DNA of 64,000 nt from Urechis unicinctus (lineage: Eukaryota > Annelida > Polychaeta > Xenopneusta > Urechidae). Positions 1-14,180 of the stretch are shown here, piece by piece. Under the pieces are notes generated by a model. The model was not told the origin of the DNA. It did not search any database and saw only the letters and a list, made by a program, of their open reading frames with translations. The position numbers and the translations under genes were made by a program. Position 1 is the first letter of the stretch; each line of letters opens with the position of its first letter. The stretch is from positions 17,580,592 through 17,644,591 of the forward strand of contig CM067346.1 of NCBI GenBank assembly GCA_034190875.2, in the 5' to 3' direction.

Positions 1-3000
1 GTCTAATTCAAACCTATGACCTATTCCTCTACCGCATAGAAAGTAATTGAATAAATAAATACTGTTTTGATTTTAATATACTCAACAAATCACGTCATTA
101 CGGATGGGAGTTGTATTATTTACATTCACAAACTTATGTTTTACGTTGATCGAACAATTGAATTAAAATAATGCATGCTGCTGCATCTTTGGAGCAAATA
201 CCCGAGTTCCAATTTTGCTGCTAGCGCTTTTCGGGGTTCAACCTAAATTATTAGAGACTGGAAAATATGTGTTTGGCAGGCAACATGCGATGAACAAATG
301 TGCAATTACTTTGCTTTAAATTAGCGTTGAATCTATGTAATTATGTTCATGTTGATGCCTTTCAACTTGTAGCGAATTCATATTTGAATCTCTATCGTTG
401 GAGGCTTTTGTTCTGTCAATCAACAAAGGTTATGTCGGTTGTGTTTCGCTGATATAGCGAATATGTTAAATGCTCTACATATCCGTCGTCTCCTCATATT
501 ATAAACTAACATCAATCTATCAACTTAAACAGACGCGTCATGCAAAATCTAATTAAAATTTTAAAGTTGAATAAGCGTCCCAAAACTGTCACGCGCAACT
601 ACGTATGACGCAAATGTTTGGGTCTCCATCTCTATTGCAAATTGTCGTATTTCATACACTTTCCAACAACCAGATTTACGTCAGAGAAACACTTTAAATC
701 ATAAGAGTTTGACTTGCCACAGTAAAAGGTAGTGCACACTTCCAGATCTAAATTGGCATCAGAAGTGTGTCATAAAAACACATAAAAGTATCTATAACAT
801 GTATTATGGTGCACGCATTACGTCAGTGGTAAGGTGGCATTGTTATTGCTGTGACGGCACATGCGGATCGTTAACCAACTGACAGTGAGATACATTGGAT
901 TTCGACTCAGGCAGTAGCGCATACAAAAGCCATTACTAGGAAAAAGACCATCATGAAATGATTGTAGCCAAAATTTCGATGACCGATTCGGCATTGCATC
1001 TACGAAGTGTTTACACTTAAGTTAAATTAGCTCATCATTCAAAATACACTAAGCATCCGTTTGTGTTAGTCACACAATAAAACCACTTCATTCGCTCCTC
1101 CGAATATGGAGTGATTCGATGACGCAAGCGTGTCGCGAATTGCAATTACTATCCCTTAATGACACTTCTACAGGTATATTGTTGCAAATGGGCAAATATT
1201 CAGCGAGGCTAGATTGCAATTTATTAACGAAGTGCTTTGTTTACGCTAATATTTCGGCCGATGGGATTGGAAGGCGATTGCGCTGCTGACCTTGATGAAT
1301 TGCCGGAAAGTGCTATACTTTCTATTTCGCTTTTAAGAGTAGAACAATTGGAAAATAACCATGACTATGTTTGCCCATGTCATATCTAGGAGATGATCAG
1401 TTATATACGGCGCATGGTTTATGCTGATGGTTCAGCCACTACCATTCTAACGATGCGATTTGGCATGACTAACTGAAACGACGATGGGCCCAGCATCATT
1501 CGAGTCTTATAGCAATATGTTGCAGCTTCGATCAAATCCGTAAACCATGCAAATTACATGTCACTTAATATGAGTTCGATATGAACGGCAAATGTAATTC
1601 TAAATAGAATGTCAAACATTCCCAAACATGGAACTAAACGGATAAAATCGTATACTCGAACACAATAATTTATGAATTGCTACTTCCGCTCGACCATTCC
1701 AATAACCCTTACTCTACACATAAGGTCAATACATTCCATTAAATATGCTCAGGTTCCCGATAAGCACCCGCGTTTGGTTCAGATGCTGACATTGTTATGC
1801 GGGCACCCTTGAGGTTAACTGATAACAACTGAACTTTTCGTCAAGGTCGTCTGAAGGGTATAACATCTCGATAAAGCAAATGATTGTCTAGAGCAAACAG
1901 TTACTGATAAGTATTGTTCACTGTATATAGCGATGGCTGCACACAATTAATAACTTGATCATGTGGGATGCGGTATGGCAAGCAAACGAATTAATGTTAT
2001 CCTCTAATCACACAGCTCACGATATGATATAGAATAATGTTGTTGTAAATACATGTATTGATAACTTTTAAGTCACGCATTATAATAGAAATCGATCATT
2101 CGGATTCGTGTAATCTCATGCACAAATAAGCCATACTAACATCGGTGTAGAAATTCACAGAAGCCATGTGACGCTTCTTGGTAATAAACCATGTGTGCGG
2201 TTACTAGATATTTTACAACGGGCATTTGATTCATAATTTACAATCATGTGATTAGTGATGTTTCATAGATGTTCGATTACGAGTCAACGTGGCAATGTAT
2301 CACACACATGGCCCACACCTTGCTCAGCTTGTGAAAGTTTCCTTTCTAGGACATGCAAGGAACCAAGTGCGTAATAGCTTTAATGAAAGGACCACAAAAT
2401 GGCTTGACTGGGATAACGTAAGTGAAGGAAAGCCGAGCATTCCACTTCAACTGACACGCGTAGCCAGCGTAGCTGTCTGCCCGGTGTTTAATATATCTAT
2501 TTAAAACGGAAAAGCGGATGATTTATCCATTTTCACATACTTATCCAGTGCCCGAGAAAAGATGATAAATTTCATAAGTGCTGTCGTCTTTTCAAGCTAC
2601 TTACTCTCACCAACATTAGCGGCATTATTCCTGTTGCAACATTGGGTTTGCAATGTCTGGCAAATGATATTGCTTTGTGAAGCGTCCTGTACATGGTCAA
2701 AAGTAAGGCTACTGATTGCCAAACATCGGTATGCCATCACAAATGGAAGTGTGGGTTATTCCCATAATATTGACGCTAACGAACAAAATTTATTTGACCG
2801 ATGACTTTGTTGCGAGTGGCGGCTATTGCTTGAGGAGCTTCTGGCATTTTATTACACAAACTATTTGTTACTCTTGCATTTCATATTTCTAAAGCTCATC
2901 AACTCATAAAGTCTTGGTAAATACATTTTCTACTTCCTGGTCATTAATATATGTTTGTGTGTTTAACGCAGGTACAGACAACATTTATAATCGGATAGCC

Positions 3001-4104
3001 GCGCAATTTGTGTGTTGAGAATTTCAATTAATTTTCTAATGAATACACTGCTGTATTTGTTGTAATGGAGGTTGTATGTCGTACAAAGTGCACAAGTTAC
3101 GCTTACTGTGGAGTTTGTTTTGTACAAATGGCGTGAAATCATAGTGTCAAATTAATCTCAGGGTGAAAGGTATCAGCCTGCATTTAATTAGCTTGTTATC
3201 TAGGTTGCAACAACCATGACAAATAACGACTATGCGTAAAGAAATAATGAATAATCAATTGACTTCTTGTTATTTTTGCTGCTTCGTACCACCCACATTT
3301 TGACTGCAAGACGCCAGATATGTTCTATGGGTCGATTATATTAGGTTGCTACTTAAGACCCGTTCAGCAATAAAGAGGTGGTTTATAGATCTCAGCATAA
3401 TGCTGGGCAATCTTTACTGGGTCTTTGCAATAATTGGATCCTTTGTAAACGCTTCTGGTTGTGCGATTGGCTTCATTGAAAAAAGAAATGGAAAAACAAA
3501 GTGATTCGTAGATCACCGTCCCAGGGTGATTAATGAACTTGTTTTCAGTTCCAACCTGCTTTTGTGTGCTGTAATCATGATCAGGATGTTAACAAGTCGC
3601 GCGAAGGGAGTTTTCATACAACTTTATGAGGCACAAGTAGGACCACATTAAAATATTCAACCCAAGGATGGTCACTATTTCATTTGCATGACTAAAATAT
3701 ATTAGAAACATGTCCTTAAATATGCAGAAGATGCATACAAATTTTTAGGAGTTATTTCACGACGTGGAAATATTTCGTGATACCAACGTTTTTATTAACT
3801 AATGATTCCAAGTTAACCAACCATTTATTTATCAACCAAAGAAACGGGGATATTCTGCGTAGTGCGTCATCGAGGCATGGTCTACAATAAAATGCTACTT
3901 TCAGAAAATGTATGATTACGCATGGTTATTTTAAACCACGTCTACCTAATAGGCTGCACAGAGTAACAGTTACTGCCTTAGAAATATTGAATTCTTTCAA
4001 TAATCAATCTTTGTTTAAACCGTGAAGCGCAGCCAAAGAATAAAGAACTTATAAAGGACACGACCTTATCAAGATCGTATATTTGACTCCGTCTACACAC
4101 ATGT
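1..4104. other. unique AT-rich sequence, no gene recognised
   Basis: About 4.1 kb with only short open frames (80 codons or fewer) and no splice-consistent exon, RNA gene or repeat that I can recognise. The frames near 2.29 and 2.56 kb have no family resemblance and are of the length expected by chance. Intron or intergenic DNA is the simplest reading. Confidence 0.5.
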
Positions 4105-5639
<1,535 letters not shown>

Positions 5640-5900
5640 GACACATGAAAAACATATTTATGATAATCAGCAATGTTCTGATTCGTCGACAGATAAGTAA
5701 ACGGGGATGGGGGTAAAGGTGCACATAAATATAATTGCTTCTACTTTCCGACAATTAAGTGGTTAGATCTCTTGTCAGCTTGGAACTATTTTTCCGTGGG
5801 GCTTACAAAGCGTTGAATTGAATGACAACCTCGTCAGACAAACATACATGCTATGGGTTTCTTGTCGTACGTCGACAGCAGGGCGATTGCACCTCTTCAT
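5640..5900 (+). repeat. ancient diverged copy of the 1.93-kb unit, part 1
   Basis: By eye this segment follows array positions about 38,250-38,490 in the same order. Shared landmarks are the CATGAAA...TTTATTCAT stretch, CTTTCCGACAATTAAGTGG against CTTCCGACAGTCAAGTGG, and GTCAGACAAACATACATGC against GTCAGACAAACAACCATGC. Divergence is high, so this is an old copy. It shows that the family is dispersed and not confined to the array. A pairwise alignment would settle the limits. Confidence 0.6.
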
Positions 5901-6319
5901 AACTTAGCTCCGTTTCTACGATAAATATATGAAACTCATCGTTGACACACACAACTTACATTTATGTGTGTTATCATAATAAACCTGTTTATTGCTCCCA
6001 AAACACCACCACTGGTAGCTAGCTGAGCAGATGAGTGGCTTATTATTTTTATTGCATCAACATGTTTGCCGAAAAGGGCCAGCATTAATTATTCAGTTGT
6101 CAACTACCGGTATTAATTGGAGCAATTTCGACGAGTAGCAGATGCGTAAACAGGGTACGATCCACCCCAGCCGAACTTGATCACGTGAGGCCTAAATGAG
6201 ATTGCTGTAAATGCCACCTTAATTTGTTTGTTCATTGTATAGGATATGGCTTACAATCAAGCCACTAGTTTGGTCGCATATACGCACACGCTCCCACTCC
6301 GCATAAATCTGCCATAAAT
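5901..6319. other. unique sequence, nothing recognised
   Basis: Spacer between the old repeat fragment and the TCCA tract. I see no coding or structural signal in it. Confidence 0.5.
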
Positions 6320-6445
6320 CCACCGATCCATCGATCCATCAATCCACACATCCATCCCCATATCCATCCATCAATACATCCATCTATCCCTCCTTCCGTC
6401 CGTCCGTCCGTCCGCCCGTGCATTCATTAATCCACTAATCTATCT
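6320..6445. repeat. degenerate (TCCA)n / (TCCG)n tetranucleotide tract
   Basis: Imperfect run of CCATC/TCCA words. It passes into a short pure TCCG run (about 6,395-6,412) and decays again into ATCCA-like words. This is a typical ageing microsatellite in which one variant expanded locally. Confidence 0.9.
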
Positions 6446-7259
6446 TCACATGTCGCGTAAATGCAAAAAGGCACGGAAGCATGTCGTATCAGGGTAGATG
6501 TAATGTGATTGTTGTCTGCGTGATTGTTCAACACCTGGGTAATGTACTATAATGTTGAATGACACCACGTACTATTCTCATCCGACTATGAGATACTGTA
6601 TTTGCCTGTGAATATATTCAGTAAGTTTAATGTAATAATTTAAATCCAACATTTGAGGTGAGGTTGATCCCATTTCCTTAGCCACTGTTTAAAATTTGTC
6701 AGGGCATCAATTTCGATCTATTTTGGAGGCTCAGAGAGTTTAAAGACAGGCAATTGCCTCAAGTATGTCACATAATGTGAGGTTCCATTTAATCTCATAT
6801 TAGACAATGGTAACTTTATCGCCACCAGTAGGCGGTAGGCAGTCAATTAACACAAAATCGTCCCACGCGTGTGAAATGTTTGTCACAGGACACGTGGCTC
6901 TTTTAGGCTAGGTAAACGTCCGATTGACACAATAGCAGACAAATCATTAAAGGGTTAATAAGCTTGGCAAACACCGAGTGTTTTACGGATGTGACAATTG
7001 TTTAGCTGTGGTCCTTGCCGGCTGTTCTTGGGTTATTGCTATGCCGCATATTCAATTATGTACTTAATACGTGGGTGATGAAAGCTGCTCTGTACAGTAT
7101 GACCGAATTAAGCACTTATTTTGTAGTTGTACCAAACCGCATCGAAAACTAAATAGCATGGTTCAGCAAGATTTGGTAACAGCCATAATCAATTATTGGT
7201 CATAAATGAAATACGTTATGATTGGTAACTCCCCAAACTCCAGTTGCCTGAGTAATCCT
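6446..7259. other. unique sequence, nothing recognised
   Basis: AT-rich, with no long frame and no recognisable repeat. It may be insertion material that separates the two halves of the old repeat copy at 5.64-5.90 and 7.78-8.56 kb. Confidence 0.45.
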
Positions 7260-7690
7260 CAGAGCATCCCGGAGGCGCCATCCGTGTTAAATTCCCGGAG
7301 AGAATACGGATCTGATTACGTAATGGACGAACACTCGGAGTCGACATGGATGTGTACGGTGCCTAGACGGAGCTGACACGGATGTCCCGGGGGCAACGTG
7401 GTACATCCCGGAAAAGGCACCCGGAAGACCCCGGCAACAACTAGGAGGACCTGGCGATAACACGTGGTACCCCAGCAAAAACACGAAGGATCCCGTAACA
7501 AACACAAAAGAGACCGGAAGACTCCGGAAACAACACGAGTATCACGGAGGACACCAGCAGCAATATGATTTTGTGCCCGGAGACCCGCGGAGGCTGCGCG
7601 GATGCCACAGAGGCAGCAGCACGGCAGCTACACGGAGACGCGTAGACTTCGCGCATAATCCAGGTCTCATCACGGAAGCCACACGGAGGC
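7260..7690. repeat. GC-rich degenerate minisatellite-like island
   Basis: A 430-bp stretch clearly richer in G+C than its surroundings. It is made of irregularly spaced words of the type CACGGAG, CCCGGAG, CACGGATG and CCGGAAGAC, with spacers of about 8-20 bases. The strand bias (CGGA on the plus strand) is consistent throughout. Three overlapping minus-strand frames run through it only because the repeat lacks stops in that direction. They start and end arbitrarily and show no conserved domain. Most likely a decayed minisatellite; a decayed low-complexity coding exon is less likely. Confidence 0.65.
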
Positions 7691-7774
7691 ACTCAAATTT
7701 ATTTTACAACTTTGAGCAAATCTACAAATCGCTATTAGGTAAGATGGATTGATTCTCATAACAATGCATTATTG

Positions 7775-8600
7775 CTATCAAATAACAAGCCATCTCATGT
7801 AGTTAATTGCATTGCGTGATATTCCTCTAGCCTCCTCTTTGTACCACAGTAATGCAATAATCCCCGATTTCCTTCCAATACAGACGGCTGTTGAAGTCGT
7901 GAAAAAAATACTTACAATTCAACACTTTTGAGCCTCAAATGGGTTGTTTGGCATCGGGCTAGGAACCATTTTACTGTTTGTGTCTGCCTGCGGCGGACGA
8001 GGATATCCATATTACCTGCTGCTCAACCTAATCGAAAACCCATTTGAATTTGGTAAAAAAATTAGGTTGGGTTGATCTGGTTTTCTTACGACAGTTATAA
8101 CGTAGTTTAATTGGTTGGTGACTAGAATACACTACGCAGAAATGAACAAAACATGTTGATTATGCGCAATTGGTCCTATCTATCTCAATATCACAGTCTC
8201 TTTCTGTTGGTATTTGTCACCTCATGATAAAACACCATGCACCATATGCGTCTCATTTCTACAGGGTCTCTAAGGAAATGGTCTAGTCAAATTGTACGAA
8301 CCGGATTTGTACCAAATATATCTAGAATGATTAAATTTACAGAACGTGCGCATGCAGTTTTTTTTTTAATATTCTAGGAAATATCTTCCATTGCAGCTTC
8401 TATCAATAAGTAAGTGTGGATCCATACACTTTTCAAATTTATGCATGGAATAAAATGGTAAGGCAACCGCAGAATATTTATTATTTGTAAATAGAAAAAT
8501 ACTAATGAAATACGTGGTGTTTATCACAGGGTGCGCCTAAGGATAAGAATCATGACTTGCTTCATAGTTTAAAGGTAATAATAGTACAAGTTTTGTTTGA
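7775..8600 (+). repeat. ancient diverged copy of the 1.93-kb unit, part 2
   Basis: Array-like order continues here. 7,780-7,865 resembles 38,640-38,722 (ATAACAAG..., GCATTG.GTGATAT, TTCTTTGTG-like, GATGCAATA-like). 8,225-8,545 resembles 39,085-39,330 (CTCATGA, GGAAATG...GTC, GTACCAAATA, GCAGCTTCTATCAATAA, ATGCATGGAATAAAATG). 8,545-8,600 resembles the unit junction seen at 63,487-63,530 (AATCATG.CTTGC, TA.AGTT.TA.AGGT, AGTACAAG). Together with the 5.64-kb fragment it outlines one old copy interrupted by other DNA, including the GC-rich island. Confidence 0.55.
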
Positions 8601-8864
8601 GTGCCGATCGGCTGCTCAAAAAAAGATGCAGGGTTGCTAACAGTCGATGTAATTACCATCATTTAAAATTACGGATGAATACTGATGCAACCAAATCTAA
8701 CACTACAACACTGCGATAATGGGTGCTAGCTATTAGAGGGAAATAACCGAAACATAATGGACTCACTCCTCATCGAACGTGAGTCATGGTTGTATCTATT
8801 TGCCTTCTAATCTGCCTTTTTATTGTATCTAGGTCATATTGCAATAATTATCTGTATTTGGCAA

Positions 8865-8965
8865 TTGCGTTTGAAGTTTGCATAATTAGTACCATTTTTA
8901 TCTGGGCCCAGCCGAATATTAACACTTAGATTTCATCTTTATGTATCTTTTCTGTTAATTACAGC
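8865..8965 (+). repeat. old segment shared with the right end of the window
   Basis: The words GCATAATTAGTACCATTTT and ATGTATCTTTTCTGTTAATT here match GCATAATTGGTACCATTT and ATGTATCTTTACTGTTAATT at 63,827-63,920, in the same order and at similar spacing. This extends the similarity of the old copy beyond the 1.93-kb unit into its right flank. Confidence 0.5.
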
Positions 8966-10150
8966 CAATCGTTATTTAACAGCGCGAACGTGATACATTG
9001 TTGGCAACACATCGAGTGATACGACATAACAAGATAGACGAGACAGTTGTGTTTACCAATGGTATACCACTATAGGAGTGAACCGTGATGTTCGCTCTTG
9101 TGGTATAACAATATTGATCATGTAGTTATGTTACCCATGTTATCTATACAAACACCAAACTGTTCCAACTGTGACCATAACCGCAGTTGCCAATACTTAT
9201 GGCATCGTGTACAATATGAGATATTGCTCGGGGAGCGTGGAGGAGAATTCACTATAAGTGTTAAACGAAGTAGATACTCAACCACAAGCTGTCCATCCCA
9301 ACAGCATCTCTGTTCGCAACATGTACCATGAAGTAGATTATGCAACCCCAAAGTGTCTATCGTCAACGTACCTATGGGCGATGCATCTAACCGTTCATCT
9401 AATTCAGCAGTAGGCAATGAATGATTTATCACATGGTTCGTCGGTGTTAAATATGACTTCAATTTACTTGATTGTCCTATTTATACACGGAACTCATTTT
9501 CATAAAAAAAAAAACACAGAGGAAATTTTGGAATAGTTTGGCCATATTAAACAAGCTTATGTAGGTGACAAGATGATGAGGCAATGATTTATATAGGCAA
9601 GGAATGGCGATTGTGTAGCAGTCAGTGTGCATTCTCCATTAATTCTCTGCAGTATCGTCCGCGGACTCGCTGCTTGTGGTTTTACGAAGTGCCAAAGTCG
9701 AAATATAGTAAAAAACACATATACAAACAGATAGACATGGGTCAGGGTCAATCGGAGAGATAATGTACCACCGTGTTAAAAGGTGATCGGGCATCGAAAT
9801 ACTTGTTCGGGCTTCACAAAAAACATAAGCATATGGCCTATCAGCCGGGAGTTAGTGCTTGCTCTTCAAATGTCTGTTCGGGGGTGGAGTGAATTGGATG
9901 TCGTAGACACACTCGTGCCAAAGTGACTTATGTAAGATTATATTCCGAATAGACTACTAAGGTGTCGGTATATATATTTAGCTATTAAGTGTTGTGTACT
10001 ATGATTTGTGGTTGTTAAAGTAAATGATTAGCTCCACATAACTGGTGTCGGTGACAGTTCACAGGGAACAGGCAGCAGTACTGGTATGTATTGAGGATTT
10101 GATGATGTGTGGGTGAGTATAATGTTCATTGAGTATTTAACTGCTTCGAT
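8966..10150. other. unique sequence, nothing recognised
   Basis: A 114-codon minus-strand frame (9,118-9,462) and a plus frame over the same place show no domain, signal or splice context. I treat them as chance. There is a short poly-A run near 9,504. Confidence 0.45.
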
Positions 10151-10281
10151 ATAGATAATATATGTATATGTATGTGTGTGTATATATATATATAGATATA
10201 TGTGTGTGATATACATGTGTGTGTGTAAATATACATATGTGTAATATATATATAAAATGTGACATATATGTGTGTGTATAC

Positions 10282-10370
<89 letters not shown>

Positions 10371-10401
10371 GTGTGTGTGTGTGTGTGTTGTGTGTGTGTG
10401 T
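10151..10401. repeat. compound (TA)n(TG)n microsatellite
   Basis: Mixed TA/TG tract that becomes pure (TA)n at about 10,290-10,318 and then (TG)n at about 10,319-10,400, with two short interruptions (TTAC and TTG). An alternating purine-pyrimidine tract of this length can adopt Z-DNA; that is known for such repeats and was not tested here. Confidence 0.95.
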
Positions 10402-11492
10402 ACCAGACATCGTGGTGTAGTGTGTATGGCAATGAACAGTTATGTAATGTGTGTGGACGATATTCATAAAATGTACACAAAACAATCAATATGTTAACAA
10501 CAGTTAAAAAACATAGCGTCAAAAATCATTGACCCATATTCATTCATTAGATAATACTAACATTATTCATGCGCAAGTCTAATCATGACTTCATCGAGCT
10601 ATAATATACTGTAGTTTTAAATTGTAAAATATGACTGAATTTTCTTTTAAAAAATGACAATTGTTGGTACATATTTGATAATGTCTGGGAGAATCTGTTT
10701 AAACACTAAATGCAAACTTCTACAGATGTCTAAAACATCGGCAATCTGCGATACACGGAATATAATTAGTGAATGATATCCAACGTTTCATTCGTTTGCA
10801 AAGCCAACAATCCCCAAAAGCTGAGGACAGGAATGTTTCCTGAACCAACTGTCAGGTGTACATTTGACGACAAAGATTGAAGCTTGAAACGTTAAAGAAA
10901 TAATTGTACGAGGTGAATTATCAATTATTATTGAAAGTTTCAATTGATAACTTTTGACTACGCCAGTTAAACTTACATGGCATCATAGCAAAAACGTTGC
11001 TTACCTGTGCCCCCTACCTACAACCATAACTTCGCATCAACCGTTGTGTAAGAGACGTTAAAAGCAATATGATTAATAATAAAATGAAGATCATTTTCTT
11101 TACGAAACCAACTAACATTGCGAGAGTTGTTTGTCAGGGGTGATCAAATACTACAATTTTGAATAACAAACACGCATTGCAAATTTTCAATTATGTTAGT
11201 AAGCTCATTATTATATAAAATCAAAATTAGGTATTCATTTTGTATAATTTAGTTATGTCTTGATATCCCTGATTATTGAGGAACATCTCATAAATTAATT
11301 AAGTCGCAGAACAATGTCTTTCCACATCATCCCTTGAACTATAATCTCCAGATAAGTTTACAAATAAACCCTACTTCCGTGAAACACTGAATATCTGCCT
11401 TGTATAATTGTAATCAGGAATATATTATCGTTTAACGTGTAAACAATAAAAGACTAATTATATTTTGCTTTTCTGGGCCATGCCTTCGGCAA
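10402..11492. other. unique AT-rich sequence, 3' of a possible minus-strand gene
   Basis: No recognisable gene. If the minus-strand exon ending at 11,493 is real, its 3' UTR and poly(A) site would lie in the right part of this interval. On the minus strand AATAAA-like words are too common in this AT-rich DNA to pick one. Confidence 0.4.
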
Positions 11493-11634
11493 CTAAGCTT
11501 TGTTATGAGCCTTGATTATTTCATCGATATGATCCTCATCAATAAATTTACCAACTTTGTTTTGGCGATTTTCACCGGTTTCTCGTGGCGAATCACGATA
11601 AGGACGGCGTCCGATTCTGATGATTTCCAATAAC
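11493..11634 (-). CDS. candidate terminal coding exon of an unidentified protein
   Basis: On the minus strand an acceptor-like AACAG at 11,635-11,639 is followed by 142 bases that read openly to a TAG at 11,495-11,493. One base completes a split codon, then come 46 codons. The peptide starts LLEIIRIGRRPYRDSPRETG and ends DEDHIDEIIKAHNKA. It has the charged, helix-like composition of a real protein tail, unlike the Tyr/Ile/Ser-rich frames around it. Its phase fits the donor at 12,249/12,248, so the joined codon is AG+G (Arg). I do not recognise the family. The alternative is a chance open frame; the match of acceptor, phase and donor argues against that but does not prove it. Confidence 0.45.
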
Positions 11635-12248
11635 CTGTTACATATTAGTTTGGTTTGGTTTGGTGCCCAGTTTAGTTTACAATCACATAAAATACTTTGG
11701 CGGTAAACATAAAATAAACATACATCTGTTATAAATGTTTATTAATATGATTACCATTAACTTACAAAACATTAGCATTTTTCAAGAAAACAACATGTAC
11801 ATCTACTACATAATCAAAACACGTTGCATAACATGTCTTCATGTCGTTAGTTTAGTGGGAGAAACATCAATTTTGAACAGCTTAATGATTCAACAAATAA
11901 TGTCGACAGCAATTTGTATTTGATAGATTGCTGTACTAGGCGAATATTTTTTCGTGATATCAGTGTTATATTCATTCCAATCTTGAAAATATTTCATAAT
12001 ACAAACTATAATTCAATGCATCACAATATTTACGATTATCATAGATGAAATTGCTTGATATGTCACCCAGGTTAACACTCCCGTGCAGAGACAATGTTTA
12101 ATGTGTGCTTGTAATGAAATGAGAACATGAAACAAGACCAATAACCACGACTGTAATCATTTTCTTTAAAGTATATGATACATCGACCGTATACAAGAAT
12201 TGCAAAAGGTTATATTTATATGCATGTTCTGAATAGCCGTAAATCTAC
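11635..12248 (-). other. putative intron of the minus-strand gene
   Basis: A 614-bp gap that begins GTAGAT after GGACAG (donor, minus strand) and ends in AACAG. It has several stops in every minus frame. It is supported only by the consensus dinucleotides and by the phase agreement of the two flanking open segments. Confidence 0.4.
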
Positions 12249-12580
12249 CTGTCCAAATACGTCCTGCTCCTGCTTAGCAATCTTTGTCTAAGATCTGCAA
12301 TAAATAACTTCATCATTGGCAGTTGAGAACACGAACCTTTAAATACAATCTTTTCACGGCTACCATCAAGGATCGTCAAATATAGTGGGTACAGTGCAAC
12401 GTCTAAGCAACTCTGTGAATACCTGTCGTAATTTTCCGAACACGGTATGCAACAGAAACCTAGCCAATCGATACAATTGAAACTGCACAATTGAAAATAA
12501 TAATTACATATTTTGTTAAAATGAGGCACAAGTTTCATTGTACATCCAAGGTTGATTTTACGAATGCACAAGCTAAGCAC
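12249..12580 (-). CDS. candidate internal or 5' coding exon of the same unidentified protein
   Basis: The minus-strand frame is open for about 110 codons and ends exactly at a good donor (GGACAG|GTAGAT). The last part, after about residue 65, reads DGSREKIVFKGS...ADLRQRLLSRSRTYLD and looks like a real charged helix. The middle part has paired cysteines (GFCCIPCSENYD...SQSCLD). The left limit is uncertain. The frame has no good ATG at its far end, and an acceptor-like TTGTGCAG lies at about 12,485-12,492, so the exon may start there. A second acceptor-like TTATTGCAG lies inside at about 12,296-12,304, so the true exon could be shorter. No family recognised. Confidence 0.4.
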
Positions 12581-14180
12581 GTCACGTGGCGCAAGCTAAT
12601 TAGTAAAAAAATATCCCTGAGCACCTCCGTGATAGGTAAGCTTCCTTACCTGTAGGTGTTTCATTATTGAGTTAAAGTCGAGCATAGACAATCAGTACAA
12701 CAGAGGGTCGCTGTTCTTGGATACATTATTCATACTTGGTTGTCCTTGCTGGTTCGTTGTGTGCCGTCTGGTGCAACAACAGCAAACAAATGAACAACCA
12801 TTGAATGGACTTTGTATACACTAGTGTGAACATTTTGCGATGGAAGCACTATCTTTAATTTATTCTGGTATCCGTATTCACCAATCCAATAAACAAACGG
12901 TTATATTTATGGCGTTGGTATAGTCGGCGCGCATATGACAAATAATGTACGGTATACCATATGGGCGATAAGCTGATAATATACGAATATGGTTGAAAAA
13001 CACAGGCCTTGTTGCTCCCATTTACACTTCACAAACCCAAAGGCTGTTTTTTAAGGCGCAAGTAGTAACTTATTGATTATTTGGTTAACTCAGGACTGTA
13101 ATGGAATCATTTGAGAAGCAAGAGAACAAAACAGAACGAAAACGAAAAAACATTATCGGCTTTCTCAATCTTGTACCTCTTGAGAAAAAAGTGTGAGCAA
13201 TAGCGTACCGGCATCTTGTCGTTATCTCTCTCGACCGCGTGATCATCAGAAATGCTAGCGCGGTAAAAAAAACAAACACAAGGAAATGGATGATTACGTG
13301 AAAAGCACAATCAAACACAGGCAACCGAGTGATTCTGCTCAAAGGACCATTCCATGTTATAACTGTAATGTAAATGGCCGTGTAACAATGTCGTCAATGC
13401 ATAGTTGCTGTCAGATGAATGGACTTAAATCTTTCTTAATCTGGATTTATATGATATCTATAAATTGGTGTGACCCAATGTGCTGTTCATGACTGCAAAG
13501 CAGACAGATGATCAGACAACCACGCGATTGCATGCCTGGTGGAGAAATAGACCAATCGTTGGTGAGAGTGCAGAGTGTATTCTATTTATATGGCGAATCA
13601 TTATAAATGTATGGATATATTTCCTTTAATGTATCATGGTTTCAGCATGGATGAGACAATTACATAATTTAATCGAAGGTTGCATTGTAGAGATTTGCAC
13701 ATACATTTTAAGACAAATGCCTCCTTGACAATGTAATAAACAGATCCGTATGCATGAGTTATTTGTTATAATAGCATGTCAGCCTACTATTGCTTCATGT
13801 AAATGTTATAGTCATTCGCAGTCAGCTAGTACTCGAAATGTTAATGCAAGTAGAAGTCTGACCATCGGGTTTTAACTGCGAAGGCGGACCTGACAATTTG
13901 TTGACGCATTGGGGTCGGTTACTTAAGACCAATGTTGCTGACAGAAGCACCATCGATCAATAAAATATACTTGAATGCTGGGTCTTGAAATATCTGAATA
14001 GCTATTATCAAACTTTGCTTTTCCGGCATCCATGATAATAAACCATGCAACATCTCAATGGAATCACCTGAGTACGCCCTGCAGTAATGTAATTCCGTTC
14101 TTGTGGATGTCATCAAGAGCAGCTACTCAATACAACAGCTATTAACATAACAAAATATGATTAATGATCAGTTCAAGCAT
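12581..14180. other. no clear gene; possible upstream part of the minus-strand gene
   Basis: I could not find a further exon with a fitting donor for the gene ending at 11,493. Minus frames at 13,085-13,342 and 13,919-14,116 are short and unrecognised. The second of these has no repeat character and is the better candidate if more exons exist. Confidence 0.35.

Noticed and set aside
7287..7692. Three overlapping minus-strand frames in the GC-rich island
   Set aside because: Open only because the repeat words lack stops in that direction; they overlap each other in different frames and show no domain.
9118..9462. 114-codon minus-strand frame
   Set aside because: Chance length for the window; no domain, signal or splice support, and an overlapping plus frame of similar quality.
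12249..12492. Somatomedin-B-like cysteine pattern (CIPC...SCLD) in the minus-strand exon candidate
   Set aside because: Too few cysteines and wrong spacing for the domain; I kept the exon as unidentified.
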